This document shows, piece after piece, positions 23,599 through 33,727 of a DNA stretch of 64,000 nt. A program made the translations under genes and the position numbers. The notes under the pieces are model-generated. The model was given only the letters and a program-made list of their open reading frames with translations. It did no database searches and was not told where the DNA came from. The stretch covers positions 123,359-187,358 of the forward strand of contig NZ_JABUBU010000004.1 of NCBI RefSeq assembly GCF_019834675.1, in the 5' to 3' direction. This DNA is from Rhodococcoides corynebacterioides (lineage in GTDB: Bacteria > Actinomycetota > Actinomycetes > Mycobacteriales > Mycobacteriaceae). Numbering within the stretch: the first letter of the stretch is position 1; each line of letters begins with the position of its first letter.

Positions 23599-24612
23599 AT
23601 GAAGCTGGCGGTTCTGGCCGGAGACGGCATCGGTCCCGAGGTGATCGGGGTCGCCCTCGACGTGCTGCGCGCGGTCGAGCCGGGGGTGGAGACCACCGAC
23701 TACGACCTCGGCGCTCGTCGCTACCACGCGACCGGGGAGTTGTTGCCGGACTCGGTGCTCGCCGAGATCCGGGAGCACGACGCCATCCTGCTCGGCGCGA
23801 TCGGCGATCCGTCGGTGCCCAGCGGCGTGCTCGAGCGGGGCCTGCTGCTCCGCGCCCGCTTCGAGCTCGATCACCACATCAACCTGCGCCCGTCGAAGCT
23901 CTACCCGGGTGTCGAGGGGCCGTTGGCCGGCAATCCGCCGATCGACGTGGTGGTGGTGCGCGAGGGCACCGAGGGGCCCTACACCGGCAACGGCGGCGCC
24001 CTGCGCGTCGGGACGCCGCACGAGGTGGCCACCGAGGTCAGCGTCAACACGCGGTTCGGCGTCGAGCGCGTCGTGCGCGACGCCTTCGCGCGTGCGACGG
24101 CGCGCCGGAAGCACCTGACGCTGCTGCACAAGACCAACGTGCTGACGTTCGCGGGATCGCTGTGGCACCGCACGGTGACCGAGGTGGCGACGGAGTTCCC
24201 GGACGTCGAGGTGGCGTATCAGCACATCGACGCCGCGACGATCCACCTGGTGACCGACCCAGGACGCTTCGACGTCATCGTGACGGACAACCTGTTCGGC
24301 GACATCATCACCGACCTCGCCGCCGCCGTCACCGGGGGCATCGGCCTGGCCGCCAGCGCGAACATCGACGCCACGCGGACCAATCCGAGCATGTTCGAAC
24401 CGGTGCACGGCAGCGCACCGGACATCGCCGGGCAGGGCACCGCGGATCCGACCGCCGCCGTGTTGTCGGTGTCGATGTTGCTCGCGCATCTCGGCCGGGA
24501 CGACGCGTCCGCGCGGGTGGAGGCGGCCGTCGCGGCGGACCTCGCCGAGCGGACCGCCGGTGCTCCGGGGTCGACGGTGGAGATCGGCGAACGGATCATC
24601 GGGCGGCTCTGA
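23599..24612 (+). CDS. leuB: 3-isopropylmalate dehydrogenase
   Basis: LeuB carries out the oxidative decarboxylation in leucine synthesis. It has 337 residues. The start [21 protein letters not shown] is typical and a GAGGAGG site precedes it (23586-23592). The NAD/metal loop [25 protein letters not shown] and the substrate arginine region [23 protein letters not shown] are present. It is in the short mycobacterial subfamily. It follows serA by 26 nt, so the two are probably cotranscribed. The stop codon lies on the edge of a 25-bp tandem repeat. Confidence 0.95.
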   Translation: MKLAVLAGDGIGPEVIGVALDVLRAVEPGVETTDYDLGARRYHATGELLPDSVLAEIREHDAILLGAIGDPSVPSGVLERGLLLRARFELDHHINLRPSKLYPGVEGPLAGNPPIDVVVVREGTEGPYTGNGGALRVGTPHEVATEVSVNTRFGVERVVRDAFARATARRKHLTLLHKTNVLTFAGSLWHRTVTEVATEFPDVEVAYQHIDAATIHLVTDPGRFDVIVTDNLFGDIITDLAAAVTGGIGLAASANIDATRTNPSMFEPVHGSAPDIAGQGTADPTAAVLSVSMLLAHLGRDDASARVEAAVAADLAERTAGAPGSTVEIGERIIGRL

Positions 24613-24700
24613 CCCGGGCCGGGTCGGGCGATATTGACCCGGGCCGGGTCTGTCGATACTGACCCGGGCCGGGTCGGGCGATACTGACCCTGGCCGGTTT
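24611..24700. repeat. 25-bp tandem repeat after leuB
   Basis: Units of 25 nt (GACCCGGGCCGGGTC plus a spacer such as GGGCGATACT) start at 24611, 24636, 24661 and a degraded copy at 24686. Each unit has an inverted repeat GACCCG/CGGGTC with a 3-nt loop. It sits between convergent leuB and the MFS gene and may serve as a series of bidirectional terminators. Confidence 0.85.
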
Positions 24701-24736
24701 CGGCCGGTCCTCGTCGACTCGGGTGCCTCGCGTGCG

Positions 24737-25933
24737 TCAGCGCTCGCGGGGCACGATCGGCACCGCGAGCAACGCGATCGCGGCCGAGGCGGCGAACGCG
24801 ACGGTGTAGGACGAGTGCGTGATCAGCGCACCGAACGTGGGCGGCACCGCCGACGCGGCGACGAACTGCGCGGTGTTCTGCGCCCCGAGCGCGCGCCCGC
24901 TCCAGAAGGGGCCGGCGCGTTCGGCGACCGCGGTGAACGCCAGTCCGTTGGGGGAGACCGTCGCGACGGAGGCGATCACGAGGGCGACGACGGCGACCTC
25001 GGTGTTCAGGGCGTCGGTCACGGCCAACGCCGCCATCGTGGACACGACGAGCACGGCGACGACCCGCATCGGTCCGAGCCTGCTGCCCACCCGGTCGGAC
25101 ACCGCGCCGGCGATCGTGCGGCCGACCGCGCCGCAGATCTGCGCGACGGTGATGACGACGCCCGCGGCTGCCGCGGACCATTCCTGTCGGTCGATCAGCC
25201 AGACGAGGGCGAAGGTCCACACGACGTACTGGGGGACCACCAGCGCCACCGACGCGGCGTGGATGCGCCACAGGTCCGTGCGGCCGCGGTACGGGTTCTG
25301 CAGCAGCGCGGCGCTCGACGCGGCGGCGCGGGACGGTCGCGGCGGGTCGTACACCGCCACGAGGCAGGCGAGGGCCGACACCGCGGCGGCGATCGCGGGC
25401 AGCAGCATGGCCGCGGCCACGCCGTACTCGCGGGCGAGACCGGGAACGGTCAATGCGGACAACGCGACTCCGAGGGGCAGCGACATCTGCCGGATGCCCA
25501 TCGCCAGGCCCCGCCGGTGGGGTGGGAACCATCCGACCACCACACGGCCGGTGGCGGAGTTCACGCTCGCGGCGCACATGCCGCCGAGGAGGAGAAACAC
25601 CGCGAAGGGGACGACGCCGGTGGTCGCGGCCGCGGCGAACGCCGACGCGGCCGTGAGGGCGGAACCGGCCACGAGCGCCCGGCGCTCACCGATCCGGTCC
25701 ACCACGGCTCCCCACGCGAACAGGGTGAGCACGATGCCGGTGGTCGGCATGGCGACGACGACTCCGGCGGCGGCGAGGGACAGGCCCCGCTGGTCCTGCA
25801 GGGCCGGGATGAGGAACGCCGCTCCGTTGAGCAGGAGGGCCGTCGACGCCGTGGCGAGCATGCCGACCACCAGCATGCACCAGCGGCCCACCGTCGACTC
25901 GGTGTACGCGCTGCGACTCAGCATGTGGCGCAT
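24737..25933 (-). CDS. MFS transporter, 12 transmembrane segments
   Basis: This major facilitator permease has 398 residues and about 12 hydrophobic helices. The A-loop motif between helices 2 and 3 reads WGAVVDRIGERRALVAG, and a second copy after helix 8 reads AGAVSDRVGSRLGP, the usual internal duplication. The central loop (residues about 200-220) is short. Synteny places it at Rv2994. The substrate cannot be told. ATG at 25933 is used; an ATG three codons later is also possible. It is divergent from the FAH-family gene. Confidence 0.87.
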   Translation of the reverse strand: MRHMLSRSAYTESTVGRWCMLVVGMLATASTALLLNGAAFLIPALQDQRGLSLAAAGVVVAMPTTGIVLTLFAWGAVVDRIGERRALVAGSALTAASAFAAAATTGVVPFAVFLLLGGMCAASVNSATGRVVVGWFPPHRRGLAMGIRQMSLPLGVALSALTVPGLAREYGVAAAMLLPAIAAAVSALACLVAVYDPPRPSRAAASSAALLQNPYRGRTDLWRIHAASVALVVPQYVVWTFALVWLIDRQEWSAAAAGVVITVAQICGAVGRTIAGAVSDRVGSRLGPMRVVAVLVVSTMAALAVTDALNTEVAVVALVIASVATVSPNGLAFTAVAERAGPFWSGRALGAQNTAQFVAASAVPPTFGALITHSSYTVAFAASAAIALLAVPIVPRER

Positions 25934-26051
25934 CCCTGTCTGCGTCTCAGCATGCGAGAAGTCCGTCCCGTCGAGTGGTCTGCGGGTGTCACCCTACGCC
26001 GCGTCCGGGCCGGGGCCCCACGCCGTCCGCCCTCGACCTCGGCCGCGTCGA

Positions 26052-26057
26052 TAGACT
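26052..26057 (+). promoter_or_regulatory. Leaderless -10 box of the FAH-family gene
   Basis: TAGACT with a 6-nt gap to the ATG at 26064. Confidence 0.5.
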
Positions 26058-26063
26058 CCCGCC

Positions 26064-26834
26064 ATGCGCTTAGGTCGAGTAGCGAGCCCGGACGGCGTCG
26101 CCTTCGTGTCCATCGAGGGCGACGGCGACGACAGAACGGCTCGAGAAATCGCCGAACACCCCTTCGGCACCCCCACCTTCACCGGCCGCACCTGGCCCCT
26201 GGCGGACGTCCGGCTGTTGGCCCCGATCCTGGCCAGCAAGGTCGTCTGCATCGGCAAGAACTACGCCGCCCATGCGGCCGAGATGGGGGGCGAGGCGCCG
26301 GCTGACCCGGTGATCTTCCTCAAGCCGAACACCTCCATCGTCGGTCCCGGTGCCGCCGTCGTGCGGCCGCCGTCGTCCTCCGAGGTGCACTACGAGGGCG
26401 AGCTGGCCGTCGTCATCGGTCGCCCCTGCAAGGACGTTCCCGCGGCGCGTGCGCTGGACGTCGTGCTCGGATACACCGCCGCCAACGACGTGACCGCCCG
26501 CGATCATCAGCGACACGACGGACAGTGGACCCGCGCCAAGGGGCACGACACCTTCTGCCCGCTCGGCCCGTGGATCGAGACCTCGATCGACCCGAGCGAT
26601 CTGGCGATCACCACCACGGTCGACGGGGAGACGAAGCAGAGCAGCCGCACCTCGCTTCTGCTGCACGACATTCCGGCCGTCATCGAATGGGTCAGCGCGG
26701 TGATGACGCTGCTGCCGGGCGACGTGATCCTCACCGGTACGCCGGAGGGTGTCGGGCCCGTCGTCGCGGGCCAGACGGTCACCGTCGAGATCGAGGGCAT
26801 CGGCGCCCTGAGCAACCCGGTGGTGGACAAGTGA
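26064..26834 (+). CDS. Fumarylacetoacetate hydrolase family protein
   Basis: The 256-residue protein belongs to the FAH superfamily (2-hydroxyhepta-2,4-diene-1,7-dioate isomerase or acylpyruvase/oxaloacetate decarboxylase types). It has the N-terminal cap, then [17 protein letters not shown] and the metal-binding [11 protein letters not shown] (two glutamates). [14 protein letters not shown] supplies the Asp ligand, and the final part is [10 protein letters not shown]. The M. tuberculosis counterpart is Rv2993c. The family is clear; the substrate is not. Its stop overlaps the gltX GTG, so translation is coupled, and the short TANNNT box suggests one leaderless message. Confidence 0.88.
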   Translation: MRLGRVASPDGVAFVSIEGDGDDRTAREIAEHPFGTPTFTGRTWPLADVRLLAPILASKVVCIGKNYAAHAAEMGGEAPADPVIFLKPNTSIVGPGAAVVRPPSSSEVHYEGELAVVIGRPCKDVPAARALDVVLGYTAANDVTARDHQRHDGQWTRAKGHDTFCPLGPWIETSIDPSDLAITTTVDGETKQSSRTSLLLHDIPAVIEWVSAVMTLLPGDVILTGTPEGVGPVVAGQTVTVEIEGIGALSNPVVDK

Positions 26835-28294
26835 GCGTGCGCGTCCGATTCTGCCCGTCGCCCACCGGAACTCCGCACGTAGGCCTGGTGCGCACGGCGC
26901 TGTTCAACTGGGCCTTCGCGCGCCATCACGGCGGCGACTTCGTCTTCCGTATCGAGGACACCGACGCCGCGCGCGATTCCGAGGAGTCGTATCGCGCTCT
27001 GCTGGACGCGCTCCGGTGGCTCGGCCTGGACTGGGACGAGGGCCCCGAGGTCGGCGGTCCCTACGAGCCCTACCGCCAGTCGCTCCGCCGCGAACAGCAC
27101 CTCGCCGTGGTGCGGTCGCTGCTCGACGCGGGGGAGGCGTACGAGAGCTTCTCCACTCCGGAGGAGGTCGAGGCGCGGCACCGTGCCGCCGGACGCGATC
27201 CGAAGCTGGGCTACGACAACGCCGATCGCGATCTGACCGACGAGCAGCGCGCGGCGTTCCTCGAGGAGGGCCGCAAGCCCGTCGTGCGTCTGCGCATGCC
27301 GGAGCACGATCTGTCCTGGACGGACCTCGTCCGGGGCGAGACCACGTTCCGCGCGGGAACCGTGCCCGACTTCGCGCTGACCCGCGGCAACGGCATTCCG
27401 CTCTACACCCTGGTCAACCCGGTCGACGACGCCCTGATGAAGATCACGCACGTGCTGCGCGGCGAGGACCTGCTGTCCTCGACGCCGCGTCAGATCGCGT
27501 TGTACGAGGCGCTGGTACGCATCGGCGTCGCGGACCGGGTTCCCGAGTTCGGTCATCTCCCGTTCGTCATGGGGGAGGGCAACAAGAAGCTCTCCAAGCG
27601 CGATCCGCAGGCGGACCTGTTCCTGCACCGCGAGCGGGGCTTCGTCCCCGAGGGTCTGCTCAACTACCTGGCCCTGCTGGGGTGGGGCTTCCGCGACGAC
27701 CGCGACGTCTTCTCGCTCGCGGAGATGGTGGACGCCTTCGAGATCGGATCCGTCAACGCCAATCCCGCGCGGTTCGACCAGAAGAAGGCCGACGCGATCA
27801 ACGCCGAGCACATCCGCCTGCTGGATCCGGCGGACTTCGCCGCTCGCCTGCGGTCCTTCCTCGAGACGGCGGGCCATCCCGTCGAGGTCGACGACGCGGT
27901 GTTCGCCGAGGCCGCCGGCCTGGTCCAGACGCGCATCGTCGTGCTCTCGGACGCCTGGGGTCTGCTGAAGTTCCTCCTCGCTCCGCGCGCGGAGTTCGCC
28001 GTCGATCCCGCGTCGGCGGCGAAGAACCTCGGCGCGGACGCCCGGCCCGTGCTCGACGCGGCGCTGTCCGCGCTCGAGGGGCTGCCGGAGTGGACCGCGC
28101 CGGCTCTCGAGGAGGCGTTGAAGACAGCATTGGTGGACGGGCTCGAGCTCAAGCCCCGCAAGGCGTTCGGGCCGATCCGCGTCGCCGTCACCGGCTCGCA
28201 CATCAGCCCGCCGCTCTACGAATCGATGGTCCTCCTGGGTCGCGACGACTCGCTCCTGCGACTGCGTGCGGCCCGTGACCGACTCGACGGCTGA
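26831..28294 (+). CDS. gltX: Glutamyl-tRNA synthetase
   Basis: GltX charges tRNA-Glu and, in organisms that use GatCAB, also tRNA-Gln. The 487-residue protein starts [20 protein letters not shown], the class I HIGH-equivalent region, and has KLSKRDPQ as KMSKS. The IEDTD motif follows at about residue 43. The C-terminal helical anticodon domain runs from about residue 325. The GTG overlaps the stop of the FAH gene. The tRNA-Glu and tRNA-Gln genes are just 1.1 kb downstream and gatCAB is in the same window, so the whole indirect Gln pathway is local. Confidence 0.97.
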   Translation: MSVRVRFCPSPTGTPHVGLVRTALFNWAFARHHGGDFVFRIEDTDAARDSEESYRALLDALRWLGLDWDEGPEVGGPYEPYRQSLRREQHLAVVRSLLDAGEAYESFSTPEEVEARHRAAGRDPKLGYDNADRDLTDEQRAAFLEEGRKPVVRLRMPEHDLSWTDLVRGETTFRAGTVPDFALTRGNGIPLYTLVNPVDDALMKITHVLRGEDLLSSTPRQIALYEALVRIGVADRVPEFGHLPFVMGEGNKKLSKRDPQADLFLHRERGFVPEGLLNYLALLGWGFRDDRDVFSLAEMVDAFEIGSVNANPARFDQKKADAINAEHIRLLDPADFAARLRSFLETAGHPVEVDDAVFAEAAGLVQTRIVVLSDAWGLLKFLLAPRAEFAVDPASAAKNLGADARPVLDAALSALEGLPEWTAPALEEALKTALVDGLELKPRKAFGPIRVAVTGSHISPPLYESMVLLGRDDSLLRLRAARDRLDG

Positions 28295-29291
28295 GGCCCG
28301 GCCGGCGTCTCTCACGGAGCGGCTGGACCGCTTCCAACGACGCCGGCCCGCCGTGGGATATCCGCTCGCGGTCGTCTACAAGTTCGTCGACGACCAGGGC
28401 GGGTACCTCGCGGCGCTCATCGCCTACTACGCGTTCGTCTCGCTGTTCCCGCTGCTGCTCCTCTTCTCGACCACGCTCGGCATCGTGCTCGCGGGCAATC
28501 CCGATCTCCAGCAACGGATTCTGGACTCCGCGATGAGCCAGATCCCGTTGATCGGGGAGCAACTCGGCCAGCCCGATCGGCTCAGCGGCGGCGTCGGGGC
28601 CATCGTCGTCGGCGTGGTCGGCTCGCTCTACGGCGGGCTCGGCGTCGCCGTGGCCGCGCAGAACGCGATGAACGTCGCGTGGGCCGTGCCGAAGAACGAG
28701 CGGCCGGATCCGATCACCGGACGAATCCGCGGCTTCGGACTCCTCGTCACCGTCGGCACCGCCGTGATCGGTGTGACGATTCTCAACGGCTTCAACGCGG
28801 CCGGCTTCTTCGGTTCCGTCGCACAGGTTTTCGTGGTGATCGCCGCCGTTCTGCTCAACACGGCGACGTTCGTGGTGGCCTTCCGGCTGGGGACCACGCG
28901 GCCGGTGACGGTGCGCGACGTGCTGCCGGGCGCCGCGTTGGCGGGCGCGCTCTGGCAGGCGCTCCAGTCCTTCGGCGGCCTGTACGTGCAGCGGGTGGTC
29001 GGCGGCGCGGACACCACCAACGGCGTGTTCGCCATCGTGCTCGGACTGCTCGCGTTCCTCTACATCGCGGCGATGATCGTGGTGCTGTGCATCGAGGTCA
29101 ACGTCGTGCGGGTGGACCGCCTGCATCCGCGGGCACTGCTGACGCCGTTCACCGACAACGTCGAGCTCACCGACGGCGACCGGGACGCGTACACGGCCCA
29201 GGCCGAGGCCCAGCGCAGCAAGGGGTTCGAGGAGATCGACGTGGTCTTCCACGAGCCCGACTCGACGACGCCGCCCGACGACCGGCCCTGA
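28275..29291 (+). CDS. YihY/BrkB-family inner membrane protein
   Basis: A polytopic membrane protein of about 338 residues in the YihY/virulence factor BrkB family. After a polar N-terminus the first helix is [20 protein letters not shown], a hallmark of the family, then four to five more helices including [15 protein letters not shown] and [20 protein letters not shown]. The acidic C-terminal tail is cytoplasmic. Despite the old label, it is not a ribonuclease and its role is unknown. The gene overlaps the gltX 3' end by 20 nt from this GTG; a second GTG at 28266 is also in frame. Confidence 0.85.
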   Translation: MTDSTAEARPASLTERLDRFQRRRPAVGYPLAVVYKFVDDQGGYLAALIAYYAFVSLFPLLLLFSTTLGIVLAGNPDLQQRILDSAMSQIPLIGEQLGQPDRLSGGVGAIVVGVVGSLYGGLGVAVAAQNAMNVAWAVPKNERPDPITGRIRGFGLLVTVGTAVIGVTILNGFNAAGFFGSVAQVFVVIAAVLLNTATFVVAFRLGTTRPVTVRDVLPGAALAGALWQALQSFGGLYVQRVVGGADTTNGVFAIVLGLLAFLYIAAMIVVLCIEVNVVRVDRLHPRALLTPFTDNVELTDGDRDAYTAQAEAQRSKGFEEIDVVFHEPDSTTPPDDRP

Positions 29292-29300
29292 CCTGCCGAT

Positions 29301-29331
29301 TTGGTGAATCCCGGACACTGTTTGATAGTGT
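29301..29331 (+). promoter_or_regulatory. Possible promoter of the tRNA pair
   Basis: TTGGTG (29301-29306) and TAGTGT (29326-29331) with a 19-nt gap lie 70 nt before tRNA-Gln in a locally AT-richer stretch. The spacing is longer than ideal. Confidence 0.3.
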
Positions 29332-29400
29332 TCTCCACGGCTCGAAGCGCTCCGGAGCACGTCCTCGGAGCGGGTCGAGCCTGCGGCTGGTCCGCGGTAG

Positions 29401-29472
29401 TGGGGTATGGTGTAATTGGCAACACAGCGGTTTCTGGTACCGCCATTCTAGGTTCGAGTCCTGGTACCCCAG
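29401..29472 (+). tRNA. tRNA-Gln (anticodon CTG)
   Basis: A full cloverleaf is visible: acceptor TGGGGTA pairs with TACCCCA, and the anticodon stem GCGGT/ACCGC encloses the loop TTCTGGT with anticodon CTG. The T-arm carries GGTTCGAGTCC and the discriminator is G. CA follows at 29473-29474. It decodes CAG, the main Gln codon in this GC-rich genome. Confidence 0.95.
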
Positions 29473-29570
29473 CAGAGAATGTCCGATTTCGTCGGACGGT
29501 CTCCACCGGTTATGCTCGTCCGGTTGCTTCACCAGAGTCACCAGCTCGATCTGCACCACGGTAAGTTCCT

Positions 29571-29643
29571 GGCCCCGTCGTCTAGCGGCCTAGGACGCCG
29601 CCCTCTCAAGGCGGTAGCGCGGGTTCGAATCCCGTCGGGGCTA
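29571..29643 (+). tRNA. tRNA-Glu (anticodon CTC)
   Basis: Acceptor GGCCCCG pairs with CGGGGCT (one G-U at the end). The D-arm GTCTAGCGGCCTAGGAC is typical of tRNA-Glu. The anticodon stem CCGCC/GGCGG encloses CTCTCAA with anticodon CTC. The T-loop is TTCGAAT and the discriminator is A. CCA is not encoded. It decodes GAG. Confidence 0.95.
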
Positions 29644-29649
29644 CGCAGT

Positions 29650-29685
29650 ACACGAGGACCACTGCATGCGCAGTGGTCCTCGTGT
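29650..29685 (+). terminator. Intrinsic terminator after tRNA-Glu
   Basis: A perfect 16-bp stem (29650-29665 with 29670-29685) with loop ATGC is followed by CGTTT. It ends the tRNA transcript and, being symmetrical, may also stop the convergent IclR gene message. Confidence 0.85.
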
Positions 29686-29753
29686 CGTTTCCGGGGTTTC
29701 CCGGGTCGCGCCACGGCCCGAGCGGCACCCACGCCGGCGGTGCCGTGCGTTGC

Positions 29754-30455
29754 CTACATCCGCTTCTCGACGTCCGCGGCCGCCGTCAGCAGATCGGCCG
29801 CCCACCGCACGCCCGGTCGACGTCCCATGCGGTCGACGGGGCCCGAGACCGAGATCGCGGCCACGACGCGACCGTCCCGCCCGCGGATCGGCGCGGCCAC
29901 GCTCGCCACCCCGGGTTCACGTTCGGCGACGCTCTGCGCCCACCCGCGTCGTCGGACGTCGGCGAGGGCTCGCTCTCCGAACGCGGCGTCGGCGAGGACC
30001 GCGCGTTGGAGCGCCGGGTCCGCCCACGCCAGCAGGACCTTCGCGCCGGACCCGGCCGTCAGCGGCAGGCGAGAGCCGACGAGGACCGTGTCCCGCAGTC
30101 CGGTGGGCGGCTCCACCGCGGCGACGCACACGCGCCGCGTACCGTCCACGCGATAGACCTGGACGCTCTCACCGGTGGCCTCGCGCAGACGCGGGAGGAC
30201 GGCGGCGGAGGCCTCCACGACGGGGTCCTCGGCGGTGTGGGCGAGTTCCGCGAGCGCCGGCCCCGGCCGCCACTGGCCGTCCTGGTCCCGCGCCAGCATG
30301 CGGTGGGTCTCGAGGCCGACGGCCAGGCGGTGCGCGGTGGCGCGGGGGAGTCCGGTGACCGCGCAGAGGTCGGCGAGCGAGCAGGGGCCCTGCGCGGCGG
30401 CGTGCAGCACGCCCATCGCTTTGTCGAGAACGCCGATGCCGCTATGCTGTCCCAT
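29754..30455 (-). CDS. IclR-family transcriptional regulator of leuCD
   Basis: The 233-residue protein has an N-terminal winged helix-turn-helix ([37 protein letters not shown], quoted in parts) and a C-terminal IclR effector domain ([39 protein letters not shown]). It lies divergently next to leuC. The same arrangement exists in M. tuberculosis (Rv2989), Corynebacterium (LtbR) and Streptomyces (NdgR), where the regulator acts on leuCD. I infer that role here. A TAGTAT box 6 nt before the ATG suggests leaderless, autoregulated expression. The effector is unknown. Confidence 0.88.
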   Translation of the reverse strand: MGQHSGIGVLDKAMGVLHAAAQGPCSLADLCAVTGLPRATAHRLAVGLETHRMLARDQDGQWRPGPALAELAHTAEDPVVEASAAVLPRLREATGESVQVYRVDGTRRVCVAAVEPPTGLRDTVLVGSRLPLTAGSGAKVLLAWADPALQRAVLADAAFGERALADVRRRGWAQSVAEREPGVASVAAPIRGRDGRVVAAISVSGPVDRMGRRPGVRWAADLLTAAADVEKRM

Positions 30456-30485
30456 GAGGCGATACTAGCGTCTCGCATACTGAGA
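30421..30485. promoter_or_regulatory. Shared iclR-leuC control region
   Basis: For the regulator (minus strand) TAGTAT at 30462-30467 is 6 nt from its ATG. For leuC (plus strand) TTGTCG (30421-30426) and TATGCT (30443-30448) with 16 nt between are a possible promoter lying inside the regulator's first codons. Between them is TCTCGCATACTGAGA (30471-30485), with TCTC/GAGA arms, and an ATACT direct repeat (30462 and 30477). These are candidate operator sequences for the IclR protein. Confidence 0.4.
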
Positions 30486-30578
30486 TTGCACGCACTGTCG
30501 CACACGCACGATCCCCGGAGAGCGCGACCGTTCCGGGGAATCGCACGCGGGCCGGACGGACGCGACGAAGGAGTGGAC

Positions 30579-31985
30579 ATGGCACCCAGAACCCTGGCGG
30601 AGAAGGTGTGGGACGAGCACGTGGTCGTCCGGGGCGAGGGCGACCAGCCCGACCTCATCTACATCGACCTCCACCTCGTGCACGAGGTCACCAGCCCGCA
30701 GGCGTTCGACGGCCTGCGGTTGGCCGGCCGTCCCGTTCGTCGCCCGGATCTGACGATCGCGACCGAGGACCACAACGTCCCGACGGTCGACATCGATCAG
30801 CCGATCGCGGACATCGTCTCCCGGACCCAGGTGGACACCCTCCGTCGCAATTGCGAGGAGTTCGGCATCCGCCTGCACTCCATGGGCGACCTCGAGCAGG
30901 GCATCGTGCACATCATCGGGCCGCAGCTCGGTCTGACCCAGCCCGGCACCACCGTCGTGTGCGGCGACAGCCACACGTCCACGCACGGCGCGTTCGGTGC
31001 ACTCGCGATGGGCATCGGCACCAGCGAGGTCGAGCACGTCCTGGCCACGCAGACGTTGTCGCTGCGGCCGTTCCGCACCATGGCGGTCACGGTCGACGGG
31101 GAACTCGGGGACGACGTGTCCGCCAAGGATCTGATCCTGGCGGTGATCGCGCAGATCGGCACCGGGGGCGGGCAGGGCCACGTCATCGAGTATCGCGGGT
31201 CCGCCATCGAGAAGCTGTCGATGGAAGCGCGAATGACCATCTGCAACATGTCGATCGAGGCCGGCGCGCGCGCCGGCATGATCGCCCCGGACAGCACCAC
31301 GTTCGAGTACCTGCGGGGTCGCCCGCACGCGCCGACGGGCGCGGACTGGGACCGCGCCGTCGAGGCCTGGTCGCAGTTGCGGACCGACGACGACGCGACC
31401 TTCGACACCGAGGTGCGGATCGACGCCGCGTCGCTCGGCCCGTTCGTCACCTGGGGCACCAACCCGGGTCAGGGTGCCCCCCTGTCCGCCTCGGTGCCGG
31501 ATCCGGAGCAGATGGCGGACGCCGGCGAGAGTCAGGCCGCGCGGAAGGCGTTGGAGTACATGGGCCTCGAGGCGGGAACGCCGTTGCGCGACGTGGCCGT
31601 CGACACCGTGTTCCTGGGCTCGTGCACCAACGGCCGCATCGAGGACCTGCGCGTGGCCGCGTCCGTGCTGGAGGGACGCCGCGTGGCCGACGGTGTGCGG
31701 ATGCTGGTGGTGCCCGGCTCGATGCGGGTCCGCGCCCAGGCGGAGGAGGAGGGCCTCGGGGCCATCTTCACCGCGGCCGGAGCCGAGTGGCGTCAGGCGG
31801 GGTGCTCGATGTGTCTCGGCATGAACCCGGATCAGTTGACGCCGGGGGAGCGGTCGGCGTCCACGTCGAATCGCAACTTCGAAGGGCGGCAGGGCAAGGG
31901 CGGTCGGACCCATCTGGTGTCCCCGGCCGTCGCCGCCGCCACCGCGGTGCGGGGGCGTCTGGCCGCACCGGCCGACCTGTCCTGA
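30579..31985 (+). CDS. leuC: 3-isopropylmalate dehydratase large subunit
   Basis: LeuC is the aconitase-like large subunit that isomerises 2- and 3-isopropylmalate with a 4Fe-4S cluster. The 468-residue protein begins [16 protein letters not shown], a typical start, preceded by GAAGGAG (30568-30574). The cluster cysteines are visible in [14 protein letters not shown] and [24 protein letters not shown] and the final [17 protein letters not shown] also match the family. leuD follows 83 nt downstream and completes the enzyme. Divergent control by the IclR gene is expected. Confidence 0.97.
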   Translation: MAPRTLAEKVWDEHVVVRGEGDQPDLIYIDLHLVHEVTSPQAFDGLRLAGRPVRRPDLTIATEDHNVPTVDIDQPIADIVSRTQVDTLRRNCEEFGIRLHSMGDLEQGIVHIIGPQLGLTQPGTTVVCGDSHTSTHGAFGALAMGIGTSEVEHVLATQTLSLRPFRTMAVTVDGELGDDVSAKDLILAVIAQIGTGGGQGHVIEYRGSAIEKLSMEARMTICNMSIEAGARAGMIAPDSTTFEYLRGRPHAPTGADWDRAVEAWSQLRTDDDATFDTEVRIDAASLGPFVTWGTNPGQGAPLSASVPDPEQMADAGESQAARKALEYMGLEAGTPLRDVAVDTVFLGSCTNGRIEDLRVAASVLEGRRVADGVRMLVVPGSMRVRAQAEEEGLGAIFTAAGAEWRQAGCSMCLGMNPDQLTPGERSASTSNRNFEGRQGKGGRTHLVSPAVAAATAVRGRLAAPADLS

Positions 31986-32068
31986 CACCCGCGTCCCGAC
32001 ACCCGAGCGCGTCCGTCGTCGCGCCGCCGTCGCTCGCACCATCCCCCGCACGTCCGAGGAGTCACATC

Positions 32069-32671
32069 GTGGAACCGTTCGTCACGCACACCGGAATCGG
32101 TGTTCCGCTGCGTCGCAGCAACGTCGACACCGACCAGATCATCCCGGCGGTCTACCTCAAGAGGGTCACCCGCACCGGCTTCGAGGACGGGCTCTTCGCG
32201 GGCTGGCGTTCGGATCCGGGTTTCATCCTGAACACCGAGCCCTACGACCGCGGTTCGGTCCTCGTGGCCGGACCGGACTTCGGCACCGGATCCTCGCGCG
32301 AGCACGCCGTGTGGGCGCTGTCCGACTTCGGTTTCCGCGTCGTCATCTCCTCGCGTTTCGCCGATATCTTCCGCGGAAACTCCGGAAAGGCCGGATTGCT
32401 GGCGGCCATCGTCGAGCAGCCCGATGTCGAGATGCTCTGGAAATTGCTCGACGAACAGCCGGGTCTCGAGCTCACCGTCGATCTCGAGAACAAGACGGTC
32501 ACCGCCGGAACCACGGTGGTGCGCTTCGAGATTGACGACTACACGCGCTGGCGTCTGATGGAGGGTCTGGACGACATCGGATTGACGTTGCGCCAGGTAG
32601 ACGCCATTTCCGAGTTCGAGAAGTCGCGTCCGAGCCACAAGCCGACGACCCTTCCCGAGCCCGCGCGCTGA
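32069..32671 (+). CDS. leuD: 3-isopropylmalate dehydratase small subunit
   Basis: LeuD is the swivel-domain subunit that pairs with LeuC. The 200-residue protein starts [20 protein letters not shown] with the substrate loop [14 protein letters not shown], followed by [17 protein letters not shown], the family signature. The GTG at 32069 has a CGAGGA site (32055-32060). Downstream (32672-32882) is a 211-nt gap with one weak hairpin and the hupB upstream region. Confidence 0.96.
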   Translation: MEPFVTHTGIGVPLRRSNVDTDQIIPAVYLKRVTRTGFEDGLFAGWRSDPGFILNTEPYDRGSVLVAGPDFGTGSSREHAVWALSDFGFRVVISSRFADIFRGNSGKAGLLAAIVEQPDVEMLWKLLDEQPGLELTVDLENKTVTAGTTVVRFEIDDYTRWRLMEGLDDIGLTLRQVDAISEFEKSRPSHKPTTLPEPAR

Positions 32672-32698
32672 CGTCGCGGCCCCGCTCGCGGCGGGCAC

Positions 32699-32719
32699 CG
32701 GCCCGTCACGGGCGGGCCG
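32699..32719 (+). terminator. Weak hairpin downstream of leuD
   Basis: CGGCCCG (32699-32705) pairs with CGGGCCG (32713-32719) around a 7-nt loop. The T-rich stretch GAATTTCT is 12 nt later, so termination here is only possible. The rest of the leuD-hupB gap holds repeated GGTTTAC elements (32770 and 32823 regions) but no promoter I could define. Confidence 0.35.
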
Positions 32720-32882
32720 ATGGGCCCGTCGAATTTCTCCGTTCGGCGCGACACGCTTTGGTACGACACGGTTTACGGACCCACTCCGAAACGGCGTCGG
32801 TCGTGGACTCGTGCGCTTCTGCGGTTTACCGTGGTACACAGTCGGTCCGACGAGGGGCCATCAGTGTGCGGAGGAATGACCG

Positions 32883-33629
32883 ATGAACAAGGCAGAACTG
32901 ATCGATGCCCTGACCGAGAAGACCGGCGCGGACCGTCGCAGCGCCACCGATGCTGTCGAGAACATCGTCGACATCATCGTGCGCGCCGTCCACCGCGGTG
33001 ACTCGGTGACCATCACCGGCTTCGGTGTCTTCGAGCAGCGCCGCCGCGCCGCGCGCGTCGCCCGCAACCCCCGCACCGGGGAGACGGTCAAGGTCAAGCC
33101 GACGTCGGTGCCCGCCTTCCGCCCGGGCGCTCAGTTCAAGGCCGTCATCGCCGGTGGGCAGAAGCTCTCCGCCTCCGGACCTGCCGTCAAGCGCGGTGCC
33201 GCCGCCGCGGCCAAGAAGACTGCGGCAGCGAAGAAGACCTCCGCCGCCAAGAAGACCACCGCGGCCAAGGCCACGGCCACCAAGGCACCGGCCAAGACCG
33301 CGGCGAAGAAGACCACGGCCACCAAGGCGCCCGCCAAGACCGCGGCGAAGAAGACCACGGCCACCAAGGCACCCGCCAAGACCGCGGCGAAGAAGACCAC
33401 GGCCACCAAGGCACCCGCCAAGACCGCGGCCAAGAAGACCACCGCACCCGCCAAGACGGCGGCCAAGAAGACCAGCACGGCCGCGAAGTCGACGGCGAGC
33501 AAGTCCACGGCGGCGAAGAAGACCACCACCGCGGCGAAGAAGACGACGACGTCGGCGGCCAAGAAGACCACCGCCGCGAAGAAGACGCCCGCGAAGAAGG
33601 CCCCGGCGAAACGTACTGCGCGCAAGTAA
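32883..33629 (+). CDS. hupB: HU-type DNA-binding protein with Lys/Ala/Pro tail (HupB/Lsr2-era nucleoid protein)
   Basis: The protein has two parts. Residues 1 to about 92 are a classical HU domain ([20 protein letters not shown] ... [22 protein letters not shown]). The rest, to residue 248, is a basic tail of KKT, APAK and AKK repeats that resembles eukaryotic histone H1 and MtbHupB. The tail contains four 14-residue copies of a [14 protein letters not shown] unit. It compacts DNA and, in mycobacteria, is tuned by acetylation of tail lysines. A GGAGG site (32870-32874) precedes the ATG. Confidence 0.96.
   Translation: MNKAELIDALTEKTGADRRSATDAVENIVDIIVRAVHRGDSVTITGFGVFEQRRRAARVARNPRTGETVKVKPTSVPAFRPGAQFKAVIAGGQKLSASGPAVKRGAAAAAKKTAAAKKTSAAKKTTAAKATATKAPAKTAAKKTTATKAPAKTAAKKTTATKAPAKTAAKKTTATKAPAKTAAKKTTAPAKTAAKKTSTAAKSTASKSTAAKKTTTAAKKTTTSAAKKTTAAKKTPAKKAPAKRTARK
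33279..33446 (+). repeat. 42-bp tandem repeat inside hupB tail
   Basis: Four in-frame 42-nt copies encode [14 protein letters not shown]. Copies differ by a few silent changes (GCACCG, GCGCCC, GCACCC). Copy number is expected to vary among strains. Confidence 0.85.
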
Positions 33630-33652
33630 CGTCGGCGTACGCCGCGAGCCCC

Positions 33653-33683
33653 GAGCCCCGGACCCGATCGAGGTCCGGGGCTC
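33653..33683 (+). terminator. Intrinsic terminator downstream of hupB
   Basis: A 12-bp perfect stem (33653-33664 with 33672-33683) with a 7-nt loop, GAGCCCCGGACC in the left arm. It lies between convergent hupB and mutT1 and can serve both. Confidence 0.8.
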
Positions 33684-33727
33684 GCCGCGTTCTCGGGTCC
33701 GGTGTGGGTCCCGGGGGGCCGGGAAGC

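Noticed and set aside
24611..24700. CRISPR array
   Set aside because: Units abut with 10-nt variable tails that are themselves nearly identical; there are no unique spacers and no cas genes.
29401..29685. Integration (att) site at the tRNA genes
   Set aside because: No integrase, no duplicated tRNA end and normal neighbouring genes; the inverted repeat after tRNA-Glu is a terminator.
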